Positions 26,815 through 37,286 of a stretch of 64,000 nucleotides of DNA are shown here, piece after piece; position 1 is the first letter of the stretch, and each line of letters opens with the position of its first letter. The translations under genes were made by a program, and so were the position numbers. The stretch lies in contig NZ_CP060436.1 in assembly GCF_003590145.2 (NCBI RefSeq), forward strand, positions 1,708,001-1,772,000, written 5' to 3'. The stretch is from Pseudooceanicola algae. Its GTDB lineage: Bacteria > Pseudomonadota > Alphaproteobacteria > Rhodobacterales > Rhodobacteraceae. Under the pieces are notes generated by a model, which made no database searches, was not told the DNA's origin, and saw only the letters and a list, made by a program, of their open reading frames with translations.

Positions 26815-27759
26815 CTATCCGTAAAAGCGGAAATCTTCCTGGATCTGGCTGGCAAGGTGGCCAGTTTCGATGATCGCGACCTTGAGGAACTCGTGCAGCC
26901 CCTCGTCGAGGACGGATTCGATATCCCGCCCTTCCAGCCGCGCCTTGAGCTGGCGCGCCAGATCGAGGCAGGGAAGATCTTCCGGCATCTCCTTGTTGAG
27001 GTATTCCAGGTGGCCGACCATTTCGGACAGGCAATAGGCCAGGCTGCGCGGCATCCGCTTGTCGAGGATCATGAAATCGGCGATCGCCTTGGGGCTGACA
27101 TCGCCTTCGTTCAGCCAGCGGAAACTGCGGTAGGCCGAGACCGAGCGCAGGATGGTTTCCCATTGCACATTGTCCATGGACCCGCCGACATGCGCCGCCG
27201 AGGGCAGCAGCACGTAGTATTTCACATCCAGGATCCGCGCCGTGTTGTCGGCCCGTTCGATGAATGTGCCAAGGCGCGAGAAATCGTAGATGTCGTTGCG
27301 CAGCATGGTGCCGTGCAACGCCCCCCGCACCAGGCTGGAATGCTGGCGCACCGAGGCCAGCACACTGGCAAGGTTGTTTACCGACACCGGGCGCTGAAGC
27401 TGTTCGCGGATGTTCATCCAGGCCTCGTTGACGGCCTCCCAGACCTCGGACGACAGCGCCGTGCGCACCATCCGCCCGTTCGCCCGCGCCGCGTCGATGC
27501 AGGACAGCACCGACGACGGGTTGTCACGATCCCGCAGCAGGTAGTTGGTGACATTCGACTGATCGAAGGTCTCCCATTTGGCGATGAAATCCTCGCGGCC
27601 ACCGGCGGTGGTCACGACGCTTTCCCATTCGCTTTCCGATGACCCCATCGATCCGGTCAACGCGATGCGGAACCCGGTATCGAGAAGCCGTGCAGTATTC
27701 TCGCTGCGCTCGAGATAGCGGAACATCCAGTAGAGGCCGCCAGCCGTACGTCCAAGCAT
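26815..27759 (-). CDS. Alpha-E domain protein (DUF403)
   Basis: 314 aa, all-alpha. Starts MLGRTAGGLYWMFRYLERSEN, the family hallmark with conserved R and E residues repeated later (FIERADNTARIL; RSLAYCLSEM). Function unknown, but it is consistently encoded between the circularly permuted ATP-grasp and transglutaminase genes, and it is sometimes fused to the ATP-grasp. It probably forms part of the same enzyme complex. Confidence 0.92.
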   Translation of the reverse strand: MLGRTAGGLYWMFRYLERSENTARLLDTGFRIALTGSMGSSESEWESVVTTAGGREDFIAKWETFDQSNVTNYLLRDRDNPSSVLSCIDAARANGRMVRTALSSEVWEAVNEAWMNIREQLQRPVSVNNLASVLASVRQHSSLVRGALHGTMLRNDIYDFSRLGTFIERADNTARILDVKYYVLLPSAAHVGGSMDNVQWETILRSVSAYRSFRWLNEGDVSPKAIADFMILDKRMPRSLAYCLSEMVGHLEYLNKEMPEDLPCLDLARQLKARLEGRDIESVLDEGLHEFLKVAIIETGHLASQIQEDFRFYG

Positions 27760-27765
27760 GTCTGA

Positions 27766-29193
27766 TCAGTCCCCCAGAACCCAGGTGTCTTTCGTTCCGC
27801 CACCCTGAGAGGAGTTGACCACAAGGCTGCCCTCCTTCAGTGCGACGCGCGTCAGCCCGCCGGCGGTGATATGCACCCGTCCAGGTGCCACCAGCACGAA
27901 GGGGCGCAGGTCCACGTGGCGTGGCGCAAGCCCCTTCTTGGTCATGATCGGCACCGTCGACAGGGCCAGCGTTGGCTGGGCCACATAGTTGTCGGGCCGC
28001 GCGATCAGCTTGTCCTTGAAAGCGGCGATTTCCTTTTTCGAGGCCGCGGGCCCCACCAGCATGCCGTACCCGCCGGAGCCGTGGACTTCCTTCACGACAA
28101 GGTCGGCCAGGTTGTCGAGCACGTATTTCAGGCTGTCTTCTTCCGAACAGCGCCAGGTCGGCACGTTCTTCAGGATGGCCTTTTCACCGGTGTAGAATTC
28201 CACGATGTCGGGCATGTAGGAATAAAGCGCCTTGTCGTCCGCGATCCCGGTGCCCGGTGCATTGGCGATGGTGATATTGCCGGCGCGGTAGACATCCATG
28301 ATACCCGGCACGCCCAACATGCTTTCGGGATTGAAGCTGAGCGGGTCGAGGTATTCATCATCGACCCGGCGGTAGATCACGTCGATCGGCTTGTAGCCGC
28401 GGGTGGTCCGCATCTGCACCTTGCCGCCGATGACCTTGAGGTCATTCGCCTCGACCAGCTCCGCACCCATCTGGTCGGCCAGAAAGCTGTGTTCGAAATA
28501 AGCCGAATTGTGGATGCCCGGCGTCAGCACGGCGACCGAGGGCTTTACCCCGTCGAAATTGGGCGGCGCGCAGTCGGACAGCGACCGGCGCAGCTCGGCC
28601 GGATAGCTGGAAACCGGGCGGACCTTCATCTTGCTGAACAGTTCCGGGAACATCTGCAGCATCGTCTCGCGGTTCTCCAACATGTAGGAGACGCCGGAGG
28701 GCGTGCGCGCATTGTCTTCCAGAACGTAGAATTCGTTTTCGCCGGTGCGCACCAGATCGGTGCCGACGATATGGGTATAGACCCCGCCCGGAGGCATCAT
28801 GCCGATCATCTGCGGCAGGAAGGCCGCGTTGCGCGAAATGATATGTTCCGGCAGGCGTCCGGCCTTCAGGATTTCCTGACGGTTGTAGATATCGGCCAGA
28901 AAGGCGTTCAGCGCGCGAACCCGCTGTTCGATGCCCTTTTCCAGCACCCGCCATTCCTGCGCGGCGATGATCCGGGGCACGATATCGAAGGGGATCAGGC
29001 GTTCCTGCGCATCCTTCTGACCGTAGACATTGAAGGTGATGCCGATCCGCCGAAAGAAAGTCTCTGCCTCGGCGGACTTCTTCAGCAGGGTCCGGGGATC
29101 TTCCCCGGAAAACCATTCGGCGTATTCGGCATAAGGCGCCCGGGGGGCTTCGCCCGCTTGCGCCATCTCGTCAAAGAACTTCCGTTCGTCCAT
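27766..29193 (-). CDS. Circularly permuted ATP-grasp protein (putative carboxylate-amine ligase, Anbu cluster)
   Basis: 475 aa. Member of the DUF404/DUF407 circularly permuted ATP-grasp family, predicted to form peptide-like amide bonds with ATP. Conserved stretches are RIGITFNVYG, LEDNARTPSGVSYMLENR, IYRRVDDEYLDPLSF and VVKEVHGSGGYGMLVGP. First gene of the Anbu operon; six bases separate it from the alpha-E gene. The ATG at 29193 was chosen over a GTG two codons earlier. The substrate and product are not known for this family. Confidence 0.92.
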   Translation of the reverse strand: MDERKFFDEMAQAGEAPRAPYAEYAEWFSGEDPRTLLKKSAEAETFFRRIGITFNVYGQKDAQERLIPFDIVPRIIAAQEWRVLEKGIEQRVRALNAFLADIYNRQEILKAGRLPEHIISRNAAFLPQMIGMMPPGGVYTHIVGTDLVRTGENEFYVLEDNARTPSGVSYMLENRETMLQMFPELFSKMKVRPVSSYPAELRRSLSDCAPPNFDGVKPSVAVLTPGIHNSAYFEHSFLADQMGAELVEANDLKVIGGKVQMRTTRGYKPIDVIYRRVDDEYLDPLSFNPESMLGVPGIMDVYRAGNITIANAPGTGIADDKALYSYMPDIVEFYTGEKAILKNVPTWRCSEEDSLKYVLDNLADLVVKEVHGSGGYGMLVGPAASKKEIAAFKDKLIARPDNYVAQPTLALSTVPIMTKKGLAPRHVDLRPFVLVAPGRVHITAGGLTRVALKEGSLVVNSSQGGGTKDTWVLGD

Positions 29194-29850
29194 CTCCACC
29201 CTCAGACCCTTTTCCCTTGGGCATCATTGGAGGGATCGTTGCAGAGGCTCTGCCGGTAAGCGAGAGCGGTTCCGCGTAAACCTCCGAAATGCAAATCGCT
29301 TTTGCGCCGCGCTGCACAAAAATCTTGCGCCCTTGTCGAAATCGGCCCGATGTCCCACCTGCGGTCCTCCCCGTCGGTGACACCCTGCCAATCCCTCTTC
29401 GTCGCGCGCCTCCCTTGTCCTGCTCCTCGCAATCTGCTCCCCGTGGCGCGACGCCGCCCGGCGGGAAATCCCGCAGGGCCTCAAGGGTTTAGCTAACGGT
29501 AACACGCGGCACCCGAAAATCCAGCACAATACGCAGCTTTCCTGTTTCACGGCTGCAAGGCGACGCCAGGGCACCCCCATACCGGGTTGCGGCGCGGCCG
29601 GACAGCAGCACGCGGGCAGTGGCAAGGCCAGTTGTCACTCCGTTCACACGGCGGACAACGCCCCTGCGCGCGCCCTTGCGCCAAGGCACCATTCCGCCAC
29701 GGCCGTGCGAAAGTGATTAACTCTTTCTGGTCAATGGACAGGCATCGCTCTACCGTAGGCCGCATGAGTTCCGCATCGGGCGGCCTGGACGCAATACGGC
29801 GTCAGGTCATGACCCGGCGCCAAGCCCCATGCCAGAGGATCCGCGCGACT
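29194..29850. other. Long divergent intergenic region between the Anbu operon and tamA
   Basis: 657 bases without a supported gene, holding the promoters of two divergent operons. I see a perfect palindrome GCGGGA-AA-TCCCGC at 29461-29474 and AT-rich stretches near 29290-29340 and 29700-29750. An open frame continuous with tamA runs through 29587-29850, but lacks protein character. No EcfG-type site was found. Confidence 0.5.
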
Positions 29851-31665
29851 ATGCACAGGCGCCCATCCCTAGCCCGAGCCACCGCTCTAGGCTGCCTTCT
29901 TTCCCTGACCCCCCTCACCGCGCCGAACGCCGCCGAAGTCGTCCTGAACGCCGGCAGCGACGAAGACCTGGTGAAGACGCTCCGCGCCGCCTCGCTGTCG
30001 GTAAAGGCCGTCGAGACGGACGAGATCACGGATGCGCAGGAACTGATTGCCGCCGCCAAGGCCGATTACAAGCGCATGATCGCCGCCCTGTATGACGAAG
30101 GCTATTTCGGCCCCGATGTCTCGATCAAGATCGACGGGCGCGAGGCGGTCGATGTCTCGGCCTTGCAACGCAACGTGACGGCCGAGAAAATTCTGATCTC
30201 GGTCGAACCCGGCCCGCTGTTCACCTTTTCGCAGGCCGAGATCGACCCCCTGCCCACCGGATCCGAGCCACCGGCAGGCTTCACCGTCGGGGCTACTGCC
30301 AAGACCAGCGTGATCCGCCAGGCCGGACGCACCGGTATCACCGACTGGCGCCAGGCAGGCTATCCGCTGGCCGATGTGACCGGGCAGCAGATCACCGCCA
30401 ATCACGCCGATTCAAAAGTCGCGGCCAGTTTCGACGTCACGCCGGGGCCGCAGCTGACCTTCGGCACCGTCACCCTGTCGCCCGACAGCTATGACAGCAA
30501 CGTCCGCCCCGAACGCATCCTCGAAATCGCCGGTCTGCCGGAAGGCGAGGTCTATGATCCCGACGAGGTCTCCAAGGCCGCCGACCGGATGCGCCGCACG
30601 GGGGCCTTTTCCTCGGCCGTGGTCACCGAGGACGACCATGCCTCTGCCGGGGATACGCTGGGAACCACCATCGAGGTCCGGGATGCCAGGCTGCACCGGA
30701 TCGGCGCAGGCGTCGAGATTTCCAGCACCGAAGGCCTCAGCCTCAGCGGCTACTGGATGAACCGAAACCTCTGGGGCGGGGCCGAGCGGCTGCGCTTTGA
30801 TGCCGAAATCGAAGGTCTGGGCGTCGATACCGGCGGCTATTACGGCGGCATCGACTATTCGCTGGAAGGCAGCCTGACCCGGCCGGCCTTCCACCATCCC
30901 GACATGGACCTTGTCTTCGGCTTCGAGCTGAGCCGCGAGGATGAGCCGGATTACCTGTCCGATGTCGGCGCGCTGACCGTCGGGCTGGAACGCTACATCA
31001 ACGAGGACCTTACCGGATCGTTGGAAGTCGGCCTGCGGCTGAACCGGTCGCGCGATGACCTCGGGACCCGCGATTTCCTGCATTTCACCACGACCGGCGG
31101 GCTGACCTGGGACAACCGCAACAGTGAATTCGACGCCACCAAGGGCTTTTACGCCGATGTGGAGGTCACGCCCTTTGTCGGTCTGAACGGGGTCGATTCC
31201 TCGGGCGTGCGCAGCGAAGCGGACCTGCGGGCCTACCAGATGCTGGGCAGTGAAAAGCTGGTACTGGCCGGTTGGCTGCAAGTGGGGTCGGTCGTCGGTC
31301 CGTCGATCGTCAACACGCCTTCGGACTGGCTGTTCTATTCGGGTGGCGGCGGATCGGTGCGCGGACAGGGCTACAAGTCGCTCGGCGTGACCAACGGATC
31401 GGTCACCACCGGCGGACGCAGCTATGCCGCGATCAGCACCGAAGTGCGCAGCAAGTTCACCGACACCATCGGCGGGGCGGTATTCGTCGACTACGGCTAT
31501 GTCGCCGAGGACGAGACCTTTACCGGCGGCGAATGGCAGGGCGGCGCGGGCCTTGGCCTGCGCTACTTCACGCCGATCGGGCCGATCCGGCTGGATCTTG
31601 CAGTGCCGGTGACCGGCGACAGTGACGCGATCTCGATGTACGTCGGGATCGGTCAGGCATTCTGA
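29851..31665 (+). CDS. tamA: Translocation and assembly module outer-membrane protein TamA
   Basis: 604 aa from the ATG at 29851, which opens a clean signal peptide (ATALGCLLSLTPLTAPNAAE). POTRA domains occupy roughly residues 30-270. The C-terminal half is an Omp85-type beta-barrel with the GGGGSVRGQGY motif (the RGxxY/F lid-lock loop) and a terminal strand ending in phenylalanine (YVGIGQAF). With TamB it inserts autotransporters and moves lipids to the outer membrane. Upstream in-frame starts at 29809 and 29764 would bury the signal peptide. tamB follows after 10 bases. Confidence 0.93.
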   Translation: MHRRPSLARATALGCLLSLTPLTAPNAAEVVLNAGSDEDLVKTLRAASLSVKAVETDEITDAQELIAAAKADYKRMIAALYDEGYFGPDVSIKIDGREAVDVSALQRNVTAEKILISVEPGPLFTFSQAEIDPLPTGSEPPAGFTVGATAKTSVIRQAGRTGITDWRQAGYPLADVTGQQITANHADSKVAASFDVTPGPQLTFGTVTLSPDSYDSNVRPERILEIAGLPEGEVYDPDEVSKAADRMRRTGAFSSAVVTEDDHASAGDTLGTTIEVRDARLHRIGAGVEISSTEGLSLSGYWMNRNLWGGAERLRFDAEIEGLGVDTGGYYGGIDYSLEGSLTRPAFHHPDMDLVFGFELSREDEPDYLSDVGALTVGLERYINEDLTGSLEVGLRLNRSRDDLGTRDFLHFTTTGGLTWDNRNSEFDATKGFYADVEVTPFVGLNGVDSSGVRSEADLRAYQMLGSEKLVLAGWLQVGSVVGPSIVNTPSDWLFYSGGGGSVRGQGYKSLGVTNGSVTTGGRSYAAISTEVRSKFTDTIGGAVFVDYGYVAEDETFTGGEWQGGAGLGLRYFTPIGPIRLDLAVPVTGDSDAISMYVGIGQAF

Positions 31666-31675
31666 GGAACGGGCA

Positions 31676-34600
31676 ATGTTGCGTAAATACCTGATCACCC
31701 TTGCAGCCCTCACGGCGCTGCTGCTGCCTGCCCCGGTCCTTCTGGCGCAGGATGCAGACGAAGACGACGGCGCGAATTTCCTGTCGCGCACCCTGCAGAA
31801 GGTGCTGTCCAGCGCCGGTCGCGAAGTGCGCATCACCGGCTTCGAAGGCGCGCTGTCGACCCAGGCAACCCTCGGCAAGATGACCATCGCCGATGACGAC
31901 GGCATCTGGCTCGAACTGGACAACGCCGTGCTGGACTGGCGCCGCCTTGCGCTGCTGCGCGGCCGTCTTCAGATCAACGAACTGACGGCCGAAAGCCTGA
32001 CCATCTACCGCCTGCCACCCACGGTCGAGGATACCTCGGCCCCGGCGCCGGAATCTTCGGGCTTTTCGCTGCCGGACCTGCCGGTATCGATCAACCTCGA
32101 CCAGATGCGTCTGGACAAGGTTGATCTGCGCGAACCGGTCTTCGGGCAGGCCGCTGTCCTGTCGCTGACCGGCAAGGCCGCCCTGGCCAATGGCGGACTG
32201 GATACCGACATCCAGATCGACCGGCTGGACCGCGACGGCGAGATTTCCGTCACCGCCGCCTATGCGCCTGACAACGAACAGATCACCGTCGACCTGACGG
32301 TGCAGGAACCCGAGGGCGGGATTCTGGCGCATCTGATGCAGCTTCCGGGTCTCCCTTCGGTCGACCTGACCGTGAATGGCGAGGGCCCGCTGGACAATTT
32401 CGCCGCCGATCTGCGCCTTGCCACGGATGGTGAGGACCGCCTGACCGGCAAGGCCGCGATTACCGGGCGCGACGACGGGGGCCGTGAATTCAATCTCAAC
32501 CTCGGGGGCGACCTGACCGCGCTGGCCGCACCGGATTACCGCGACTTCATGGGCACCGATATCGGCCTAGTCGCCACCGGGAGTCAGGATAGTGACGGGG
32601 CGATCAATCTTGATCTGTTCCGCGTCAGATCCGCCGCGCTGAACATGGAAGGCAAGCTGGCGCTGGACGCCGACAAGCAGCCGTCGTTCTTTGACCTGAC
32701 CGGCCAGATCGCCTCGCCTCAGGGTGCGGACCGGGTCGATCTGCCCTTCGGTGAAGGTATTTCGCTGGCCGGGGCCGACCTGAAACTGGACTTCGACCGC
32801 AGCCAGTCGGATGCGATTACCGGTCGGATCGAGGCGCGTGCGCCCGCCGCTCAGGGCTTTGCTGCCGACACGCTGGCGCTGGATATCTCGGGCGCCCTGC
32901 CCAAGGACGGCGCAGGCCAGGTGGGCATCGCATTCGATGCCAGCGGCCTTTCGACCGATGATCCCGCCCTGGCCCAGGCGGTCGGGGACGCGGTGACAGG
33001 CTCGGCCACGATCGGCTTCGGCGAAGGCCCGGTCGAGATCCGCGACCTTGTGTTCAACAACGATGTCGTGGCCCTGACAGGCTCTGCCAGTTTCGAAACC
33101 GAGGAAAAGAAGGCCAATGTCTCGGTCGCGGCTCAGGCCGATGTGTCCGATCTGTCGGCCTTTTCCGCCCTTGCCGGACTGGAAGGCCTCGCCGGTCAGA
33201 CGGCCGTGGATGTGACGCTCGACATGACCCTGCCCTCGGGCGAGATGCGTCTGACGGCCACCGGGTCGGGCGACAACCTGCGTACCGGGATCGAACAGGC
33301 CGATGCCCTGCTGGCAACACCTGTCGCACTGGACGTGGATGTCGAACGCAACGAGACCGGGCTGACGGTCCACAAGCTCGACATCGGCAACGAGGCCCTT
33401 CAGGCCACCGCCGAGGGTCGCCTGGCCAGCAATGACGGCGAGATCACCTATGCCCTGACCCTGGCCGATGCCGGGGTGATGACGGGCACACAATCGGGTC
33501 CCGTGACCTTTGGCGGCGCCGTGACCCAGACCGAAGAGGCCATGCATCTGACCGGTTCGGGTGGTGGCACCGACATCGCCGTCGGGATCGAAGCGGTCGA
33601 CAACCTTCTGGCCGGCAAGCTTGACCTGGACTTCGCGCTGAACCTGCCCAACGAGGGTGCACCGGACCTTGAAAACGCCCTGATCGAAACCGGAGAGCTG
33701 CGGGTTCAGGCCGACGGCAGCCTTGATCCGGCGGCCATGGCGCTGGACTTTTCGGCGCGCCTTGCCAATTCCGGTGTCTTCACAGGCGGCAATGCCGGAC
33801 CTCTCAGTCTGAATGGCCAGGTCCGCACCGAGGCAGGCGGCGTGATCCATGCGCAGCTTTCGGGTGGGGGTGACCAGCTTGGCATCGGGATCGAAGCGGT
33901 GGACAACCTGTTGCAGGGCCGTCTTGGGCTGGAGGCCGACGCAACGGTCGACGGCACCCTGATCACCCTGCACCGCGCCCGTGTGGAATCGCCGGGGCTG
34001 ACGCTGAATGCCTCCGGGACGATGGATGACGGCACGCTGGATTTCAGTGCCAGCCTTGGCCTGCCCAATTCCGCCGCCCCGCTTGGCGAACAGGCCGGGC
34101 CGGTCGATCTGACGCTGAAGGTCACCGGATCCGAGGGCGCCTATCGCGTCGTCGCCGATGGCAAGGGGCAGGACATGGGGATCGGCAACGATCTGGTCGA
34201 CTCGCTTTTCGCCGACGACAGCACCCTGCGGGCCGATGTCAGCAGGGCCGCCGGTGGCGGTATCCGCATCGACGAAGCCAGCTTTACCTCGCGGGCGATC
34301 ACCGCAACGGCCTCGGGTGTCGTGGACGAGGAAGGGCCGAAGATGGACTTCGACGCCCGGCTCGACAACATGAACCGCCTGTCGCCGCAGATGAACGGCC
34401 CGCTGACCGTCAAGGGCGCGGTCCGCCCCGACACGAGCGGGGCGATCTCGGTCAATGTGACGGCGGACGGCCCCGCCGGGGCGCAGGCCAGGGTTGCCGG
34501 TCTGGTCGCCAAGCCCGATGGCTCGGTCGATGTCACGGTCAACGGCTCGGTGCCGCTGGGGCTGGCCAACGGCTTCATCTCGCCGCGGTCCGTTTCCGGC

Positions 34601-35830
34601 ACGGCAGCCTTCGACCTGGCGCTGAACGGACAGCCCGGCCTTGACGCGCTGAGCGGTCAGATCAGGCTGAGCGATGGCCGCGTGGTTGCCCCCGCTCTGG
34701 GCCAGGTGATCAACAACATCTCTGGCACAATCGGTCTGGGTGGCAGCCGGGCCAACGTGCAGATGACAGTCGCGCCACAGGACGGCGGGCGGCTGACCAT
34801 CGCCGGACCGGTCGATCTGAATGCGCCCTATAACGCCAATGTCGACGTGACCTTCGCCAGCTTCATCGTCAACCAGGGCAGCTTTGCCACCACCGAACTG
34901 AACGGCACCGTCGCGGTGCGCGGTGCGCTGACCGGGGGCGGGTCGGTGACGGGTCGCATCGGCCTGACGAATACCGAGATCCGTCTGGCCGACACCGGCC
35001 TGGGCGGGCCGGAGGCCATACCCGACATCCGCCATCTCAGCGAACCCAGGGGCAGCTACCTGACGCGGGATCGCGCCGGGCTGGTGCTGACCGAGACGTC
35101 GCAGGCCGGCGGCGGGTCCGGCACAGCCGCGCCACCGCTGAACCTCGATTTGCAGATCGTGGCCGATAACGCGATCTTCATCCGGGGCCGTGGCCTTGAT
35201 GCGGAACTGCGTGGCGGTCTTACGATCCAGGGCACCACTGCCGATATCCGTCCGGTCGGCCAGTTCGACCTGGTGCGCGGACGGCTCGATATCGTGGCAA
35301 AGCGGATCGACCTGACCGAAGGCTATGTCCAGCTTGCCGGCAGCTTCGAGCCGATCATCCACTTCGTCGCGGAATCCGAAAGCGGCGACTACGTGATAAC
35401 CATCTCGATCGACGGCAGCGTGATCGAACCCGAGGTCGAGTTCACCTCGGATCCGGATCTGCCCGAGGACGAGGTGCTGTCGCAGCTGTTCTTCGGAAGC
35501 GGGCTGAATTCGCTAAGCCCGCTTCAGGCCGCCGAACTGGCCAGCGCCGTGGCCACCCTGACCGGATCCGGCAATGGCGGGCTATTTGAAAAACTGCGCG
35601 CCGGGACCGGGCTGGATGAACTGGATGTCTCGACCAACGACGACGGCCAGACCAGCCTGACCCTGGGCAAGTATTTCGCCAATGGCGTCTATTCAGAAAC
35701 CGAGGTCACGGGCGATGGCGAAACCAGCCTGACGCTCAACTTCGATGTCTCGGACGATGTGACCGCCAAGGCCGAGGCAACCTCGGACGGCGATACATCT
35801 CTCGGGATCTTCTTCGAAAGGGATTACTAG
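31676..35830 (+). CDS. tamB: Translocation and assembly module protein TamB
   Basis: 1384 aa. N-terminal signal anchor (YLITLAALTALLLPAPVLLAQ), then a very long beta-rich region with repeated motifs (for example GIEAVDNLL in several copies between about 540 and 760), and the C-terminal DUF490/TamB domain with ADNAIFIRGRGLDAEL and DLPEDEVLSQLFFG. It spans the periplasm as a groove that links inner and outer membranes. The ATG at 31676 has a GAGGA site upstream; the gene is coupled to tamA. A strong terminator follows. Confidence 0.94.
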   Translation: MLRKYLITLAALTALLLPAPVLLAQDADEDDGANFLSRTLQKVLSSAGREVRITGFEGALSTQATLGKMTIADDDGIWLELDNAVLDWRRLALLRGRLQINELTAESLTIYRLPPTVEDTSAPAPESSGFSLPDLPVSINLDQMRLDKVDLREPVFGQAAVLSLTGKAALANGGLDTDIQIDRLDRDGEISVTAAYAPDNEQITVDLTVQEPEGGILAHLMQLPGLPSVDLTVNGEGPLDNFAADLRLATDGEDRLTGKAAITGRDDGGREFNLNLGGDLTALAAPDYRDFMGTDIGLVATGSQDSDGAINLDLFRVRSAALNMEGKLALDADKQPSFFDLTGQIASPQGADRVDLPFGEGISLAGADLKLDFDRSQSDAITGRIEARAPAAQGFAADTLALDISGALPKDGAGQVGIAFDASGLSTDDPALAQAVGDAVTGSATIGFGEGPVEIRDLVFNNDVVALTGSASFETEEKKANVSVAAQADVSDLSAFSALAGLEGLAGQTAVDVTLDMTLPSGEMRLTATGSGDNLRTGIEQADALLATPVALDVDVERNETGLTVHKLDIGNEALQATAEGRLASNDGEITYALTLADAGVMTGTQSGPVTFGGAVTQTEEAMHLTGSGGGTDIAVGIEAVDNLLAGKLDLDFALNLPNEGAPDLENALIETGELRVQADGSLDPAAMALDFSARLANSGVFTGGNAGPLSLNGQVRTEAGGVIHAQLSGGGDQLGIGIEAVDNLLQGRLGLEADATVDGTLITLHRARVESPGLTLNASGTMDDGTLDFSASLGLPNSAAPLGEQAGPVDLTLKVTGSEGAYRVVADGKGQDMGIGNDLVDSLFADDSTLRADVSRAAGGGIRIDEASFTSRAITATASGVVDEEGPKMDFDARLDNMNRLSPQMNGPLTVKGAVRPDTSGAISVNVTADGPAGAQARVAGLVAKPDGSVDVTVNGSVPLGLANGFISPRSVSGTAAFDLALNGQPGLDALSGQIRLSDGRVVAPALGQVINNISGTIGLGGSRANVQMTVAPQDGGRLTIAGPVDLNAPYNANVDVTFASFIVNQGSFATTELNGTVAVRGALTGGGSVTGRIGLTNTEIRLADTGLGGPEAIPDIRHLSEPRGSYLTRDRAGLVLTETSQAGGGSGTAAPPLNLDLQIVADNAIFIRGRGLDAELRGGLTIQGTTADIRPVGQFDLVRGRLDIVAKRIDLTEGYVQLAGSFEPIIHFVAESESGDYVITISIDGSVIEPEVEFTSDPDLPEDEVLSQLFFGSGLNSLSPLQAAELASAVATLTGSGNGGLFEKLRAGTGLDELDVSTNDDGQTSLTLGKYFANGVYSETEVTGDGETSLTLNFDVSDDVTAKAEATSDGDTSLGIFFERDY

Positions 35831-35857
35831 GTCGCGCCTTGCCCGATAGGCTACCCG

Positions 35858-35892
35858 AACGGGCCGAGGGGGAACCTTCGGCCCGTTTTCCC
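35858..35892 (+). terminator. Intrinsic terminator of tamAB
   Basis: AACGGGCCGA (35858-35867) pairs perfectly with TCGGCCCGTT (35878-35887) around a 10-base loop, followed by TTCCCTTT. Confidence 0.8.
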
Positions 35893-36005
35893 TTTGCCCG
35901 GCGGCCCGTCGGGCACTGGACATTGACAGCGGGGGATGACAGCAGGCCATGCTTGGCCGGTCTTTGCCCGGAATGCCACCGCCCCGCCCTATGAAAGCCC
36001 GCCTG

Positions 36006-37286
36006 ATGCCTGAACACGTCCAGCCCTCTGCTTTGCAGCCCCCCGTATCGCCGCCCACCGGAACGGATATGGGTCCGGCACCGGGCCGCTGGCGGGCGCT
36101 TGCGCTGATCGGGCTGGGGGTCATCGGGGTGATGTCCACCTGGTTCTCGGCCACCGCCATCGCGCCGGATCTCGCCGCGCTCTGGTCGCTTGGGGCGACA
36201 CAAAGCGCCTGGCTGACCATCGCCGTGCAGCTAGGCTTTGTCGCCGGTGCCATCGCTGCCAGCCTTCTGAACCTGCCCGACATCGTGCCCCTGCCGCGCC
36301 TGATTGCGATCTCGGCGGCCCTGGCTGCCCTTGCCAATCTCGCGCTCCTGATCGTGCCGGGACCCGGTATTGCCATCGCGCTGCGCTTCGTGACCGGGAT
36401 CGCCCTCGCCGGGGTCTATCCTCCGGCGATGAAGCTGATGGCCACATGGTTCGTTAAGGGACGCGGGCTGGCGCTTGGTCTGCTTCTGGCCGGGCTGTGC
36501 TTTGGCTCGTCCCTGCCCCACCTGGTGCGGGCCATGACCTTCGGACTGGACTGGAAACTGGTGGTGATCGCCACCAGCGCGGCTGGCTTCGTGTCGGCAC
36601 TGGTCTTTGCCGGTGCCCTGCGCGAGGGCCCGCACGGCTTTGCCCGCGCCGTCTTCAACCCGCGCCAGACCTTTGCCATCCTGCGCAACCGACCGGTCAT
36701 GCTCGCCAATATCGGCTATTTCGGCCATATGTGGGAGTTATACGCCGCTTGGGCCTGGTTGCTGGCCTATGGCGCCGCCGCCCGGTCCGCAGGTCTGACC
36801 TCCTTTCCCTTTGCCACCCCCGAGATGCTGGCCTTCGTCGCCATCGCCATGGGTGCACCGGGCAGCCTGATCGCGGGCTGGATGTCCGACCGGATCGGGC
36901 GCTGCTACACGACCATCGCCCTTATGGCCCTGTCGGCCGGTTGCGCGGCGCTGATCGGCACGGCCTTTGCCGGGCCGCCATGGCTGCTGGCGGCCATTGC
37001 CCTGCTTTGGGGGATGACCGTGCTGGGGGACAGCGCACAATTCTCGGCTGCCGTGTCGGAACTGGCCCCGCCGGATCTGGCAGGCACCGCGCTGACCCTG
37101 CAAACCGGCGTCGGCTTTGCCCTGACCATCCCGGCGATCCAGCTGGTCCCGGTGATCGCCGAGTGGATGGGATCCTGGCAATGGGCCTTCCTGCTGCTGG
37201 TTCCGGGGCCGCTGATCGGTATCTGGGCGATGGCCCGCCTGCGCCGGATGCCGGAAGCCGCCGCCTTGGCGCAGGGGCGCCGCTAG
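36006..37286 (+). CDS. Major facilitator superfamily transporter
   Basis: 426 aa, about 12 membrane helices. It has the overall look of the CynX/NimT-like or nitrate/oxalate-type MFS permeases, with the loop-2 region GAIAASLLNLPDIVPLPR and the central SDRIGRC motif after helix 7-8. Substrate unknown. Start uncertain: ATGs at 35949 and 35991 are in frame; none has a strong ribosome site. It is upstream of, but not tightly linked to, the MarR efflux operon. Confidence 0.82.
   Translation: MPEHVQPSALQPPVSPPTGTDMGPAPGRWRALALIGLGVIGVMSTWFSATAIAPDLAALWSLGATQSAWLTIAVQLGFVAGAIAASLLNLPDIVPLPRLIAISAALAALANLALLIVPGPGIAIALRFVTGIALAGVYPPAMKLMATWFVKGRGLALGLLLAGLCFGSSLPHLVRAMTFGLDWKLVVIATSAAGFVSALVFAGALREGPHGFARAVFNPRQTFAILRNRPVMLANIGYFGHMWELYAAWAWLLAYGAAARSAGLTSFPFATPEMLAFVAIAMGAPGSLIAGWMSDRIGRCYTTIALMALSAGCAALIGTAFAGPPWLLAAIALLWGMTVLGDSAQFSAAVSELAPPDLAGTALTLQTGVGFALTIPAIQLVPVIAEWMGSWQWAFLLLVPGPLIGIWAMARLRRMPEAAALAQGRR

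Noticed and set aside
29587-29850. Upstream extension of tamA
   Set aside because: It would place 88 arginine-rich residues before a clear signal peptide; treated as non-coding.
32567-35362. A 931-codon minus-strand frame
   Set aside because: Antisense to tamB, without domain or ribosome-site support.
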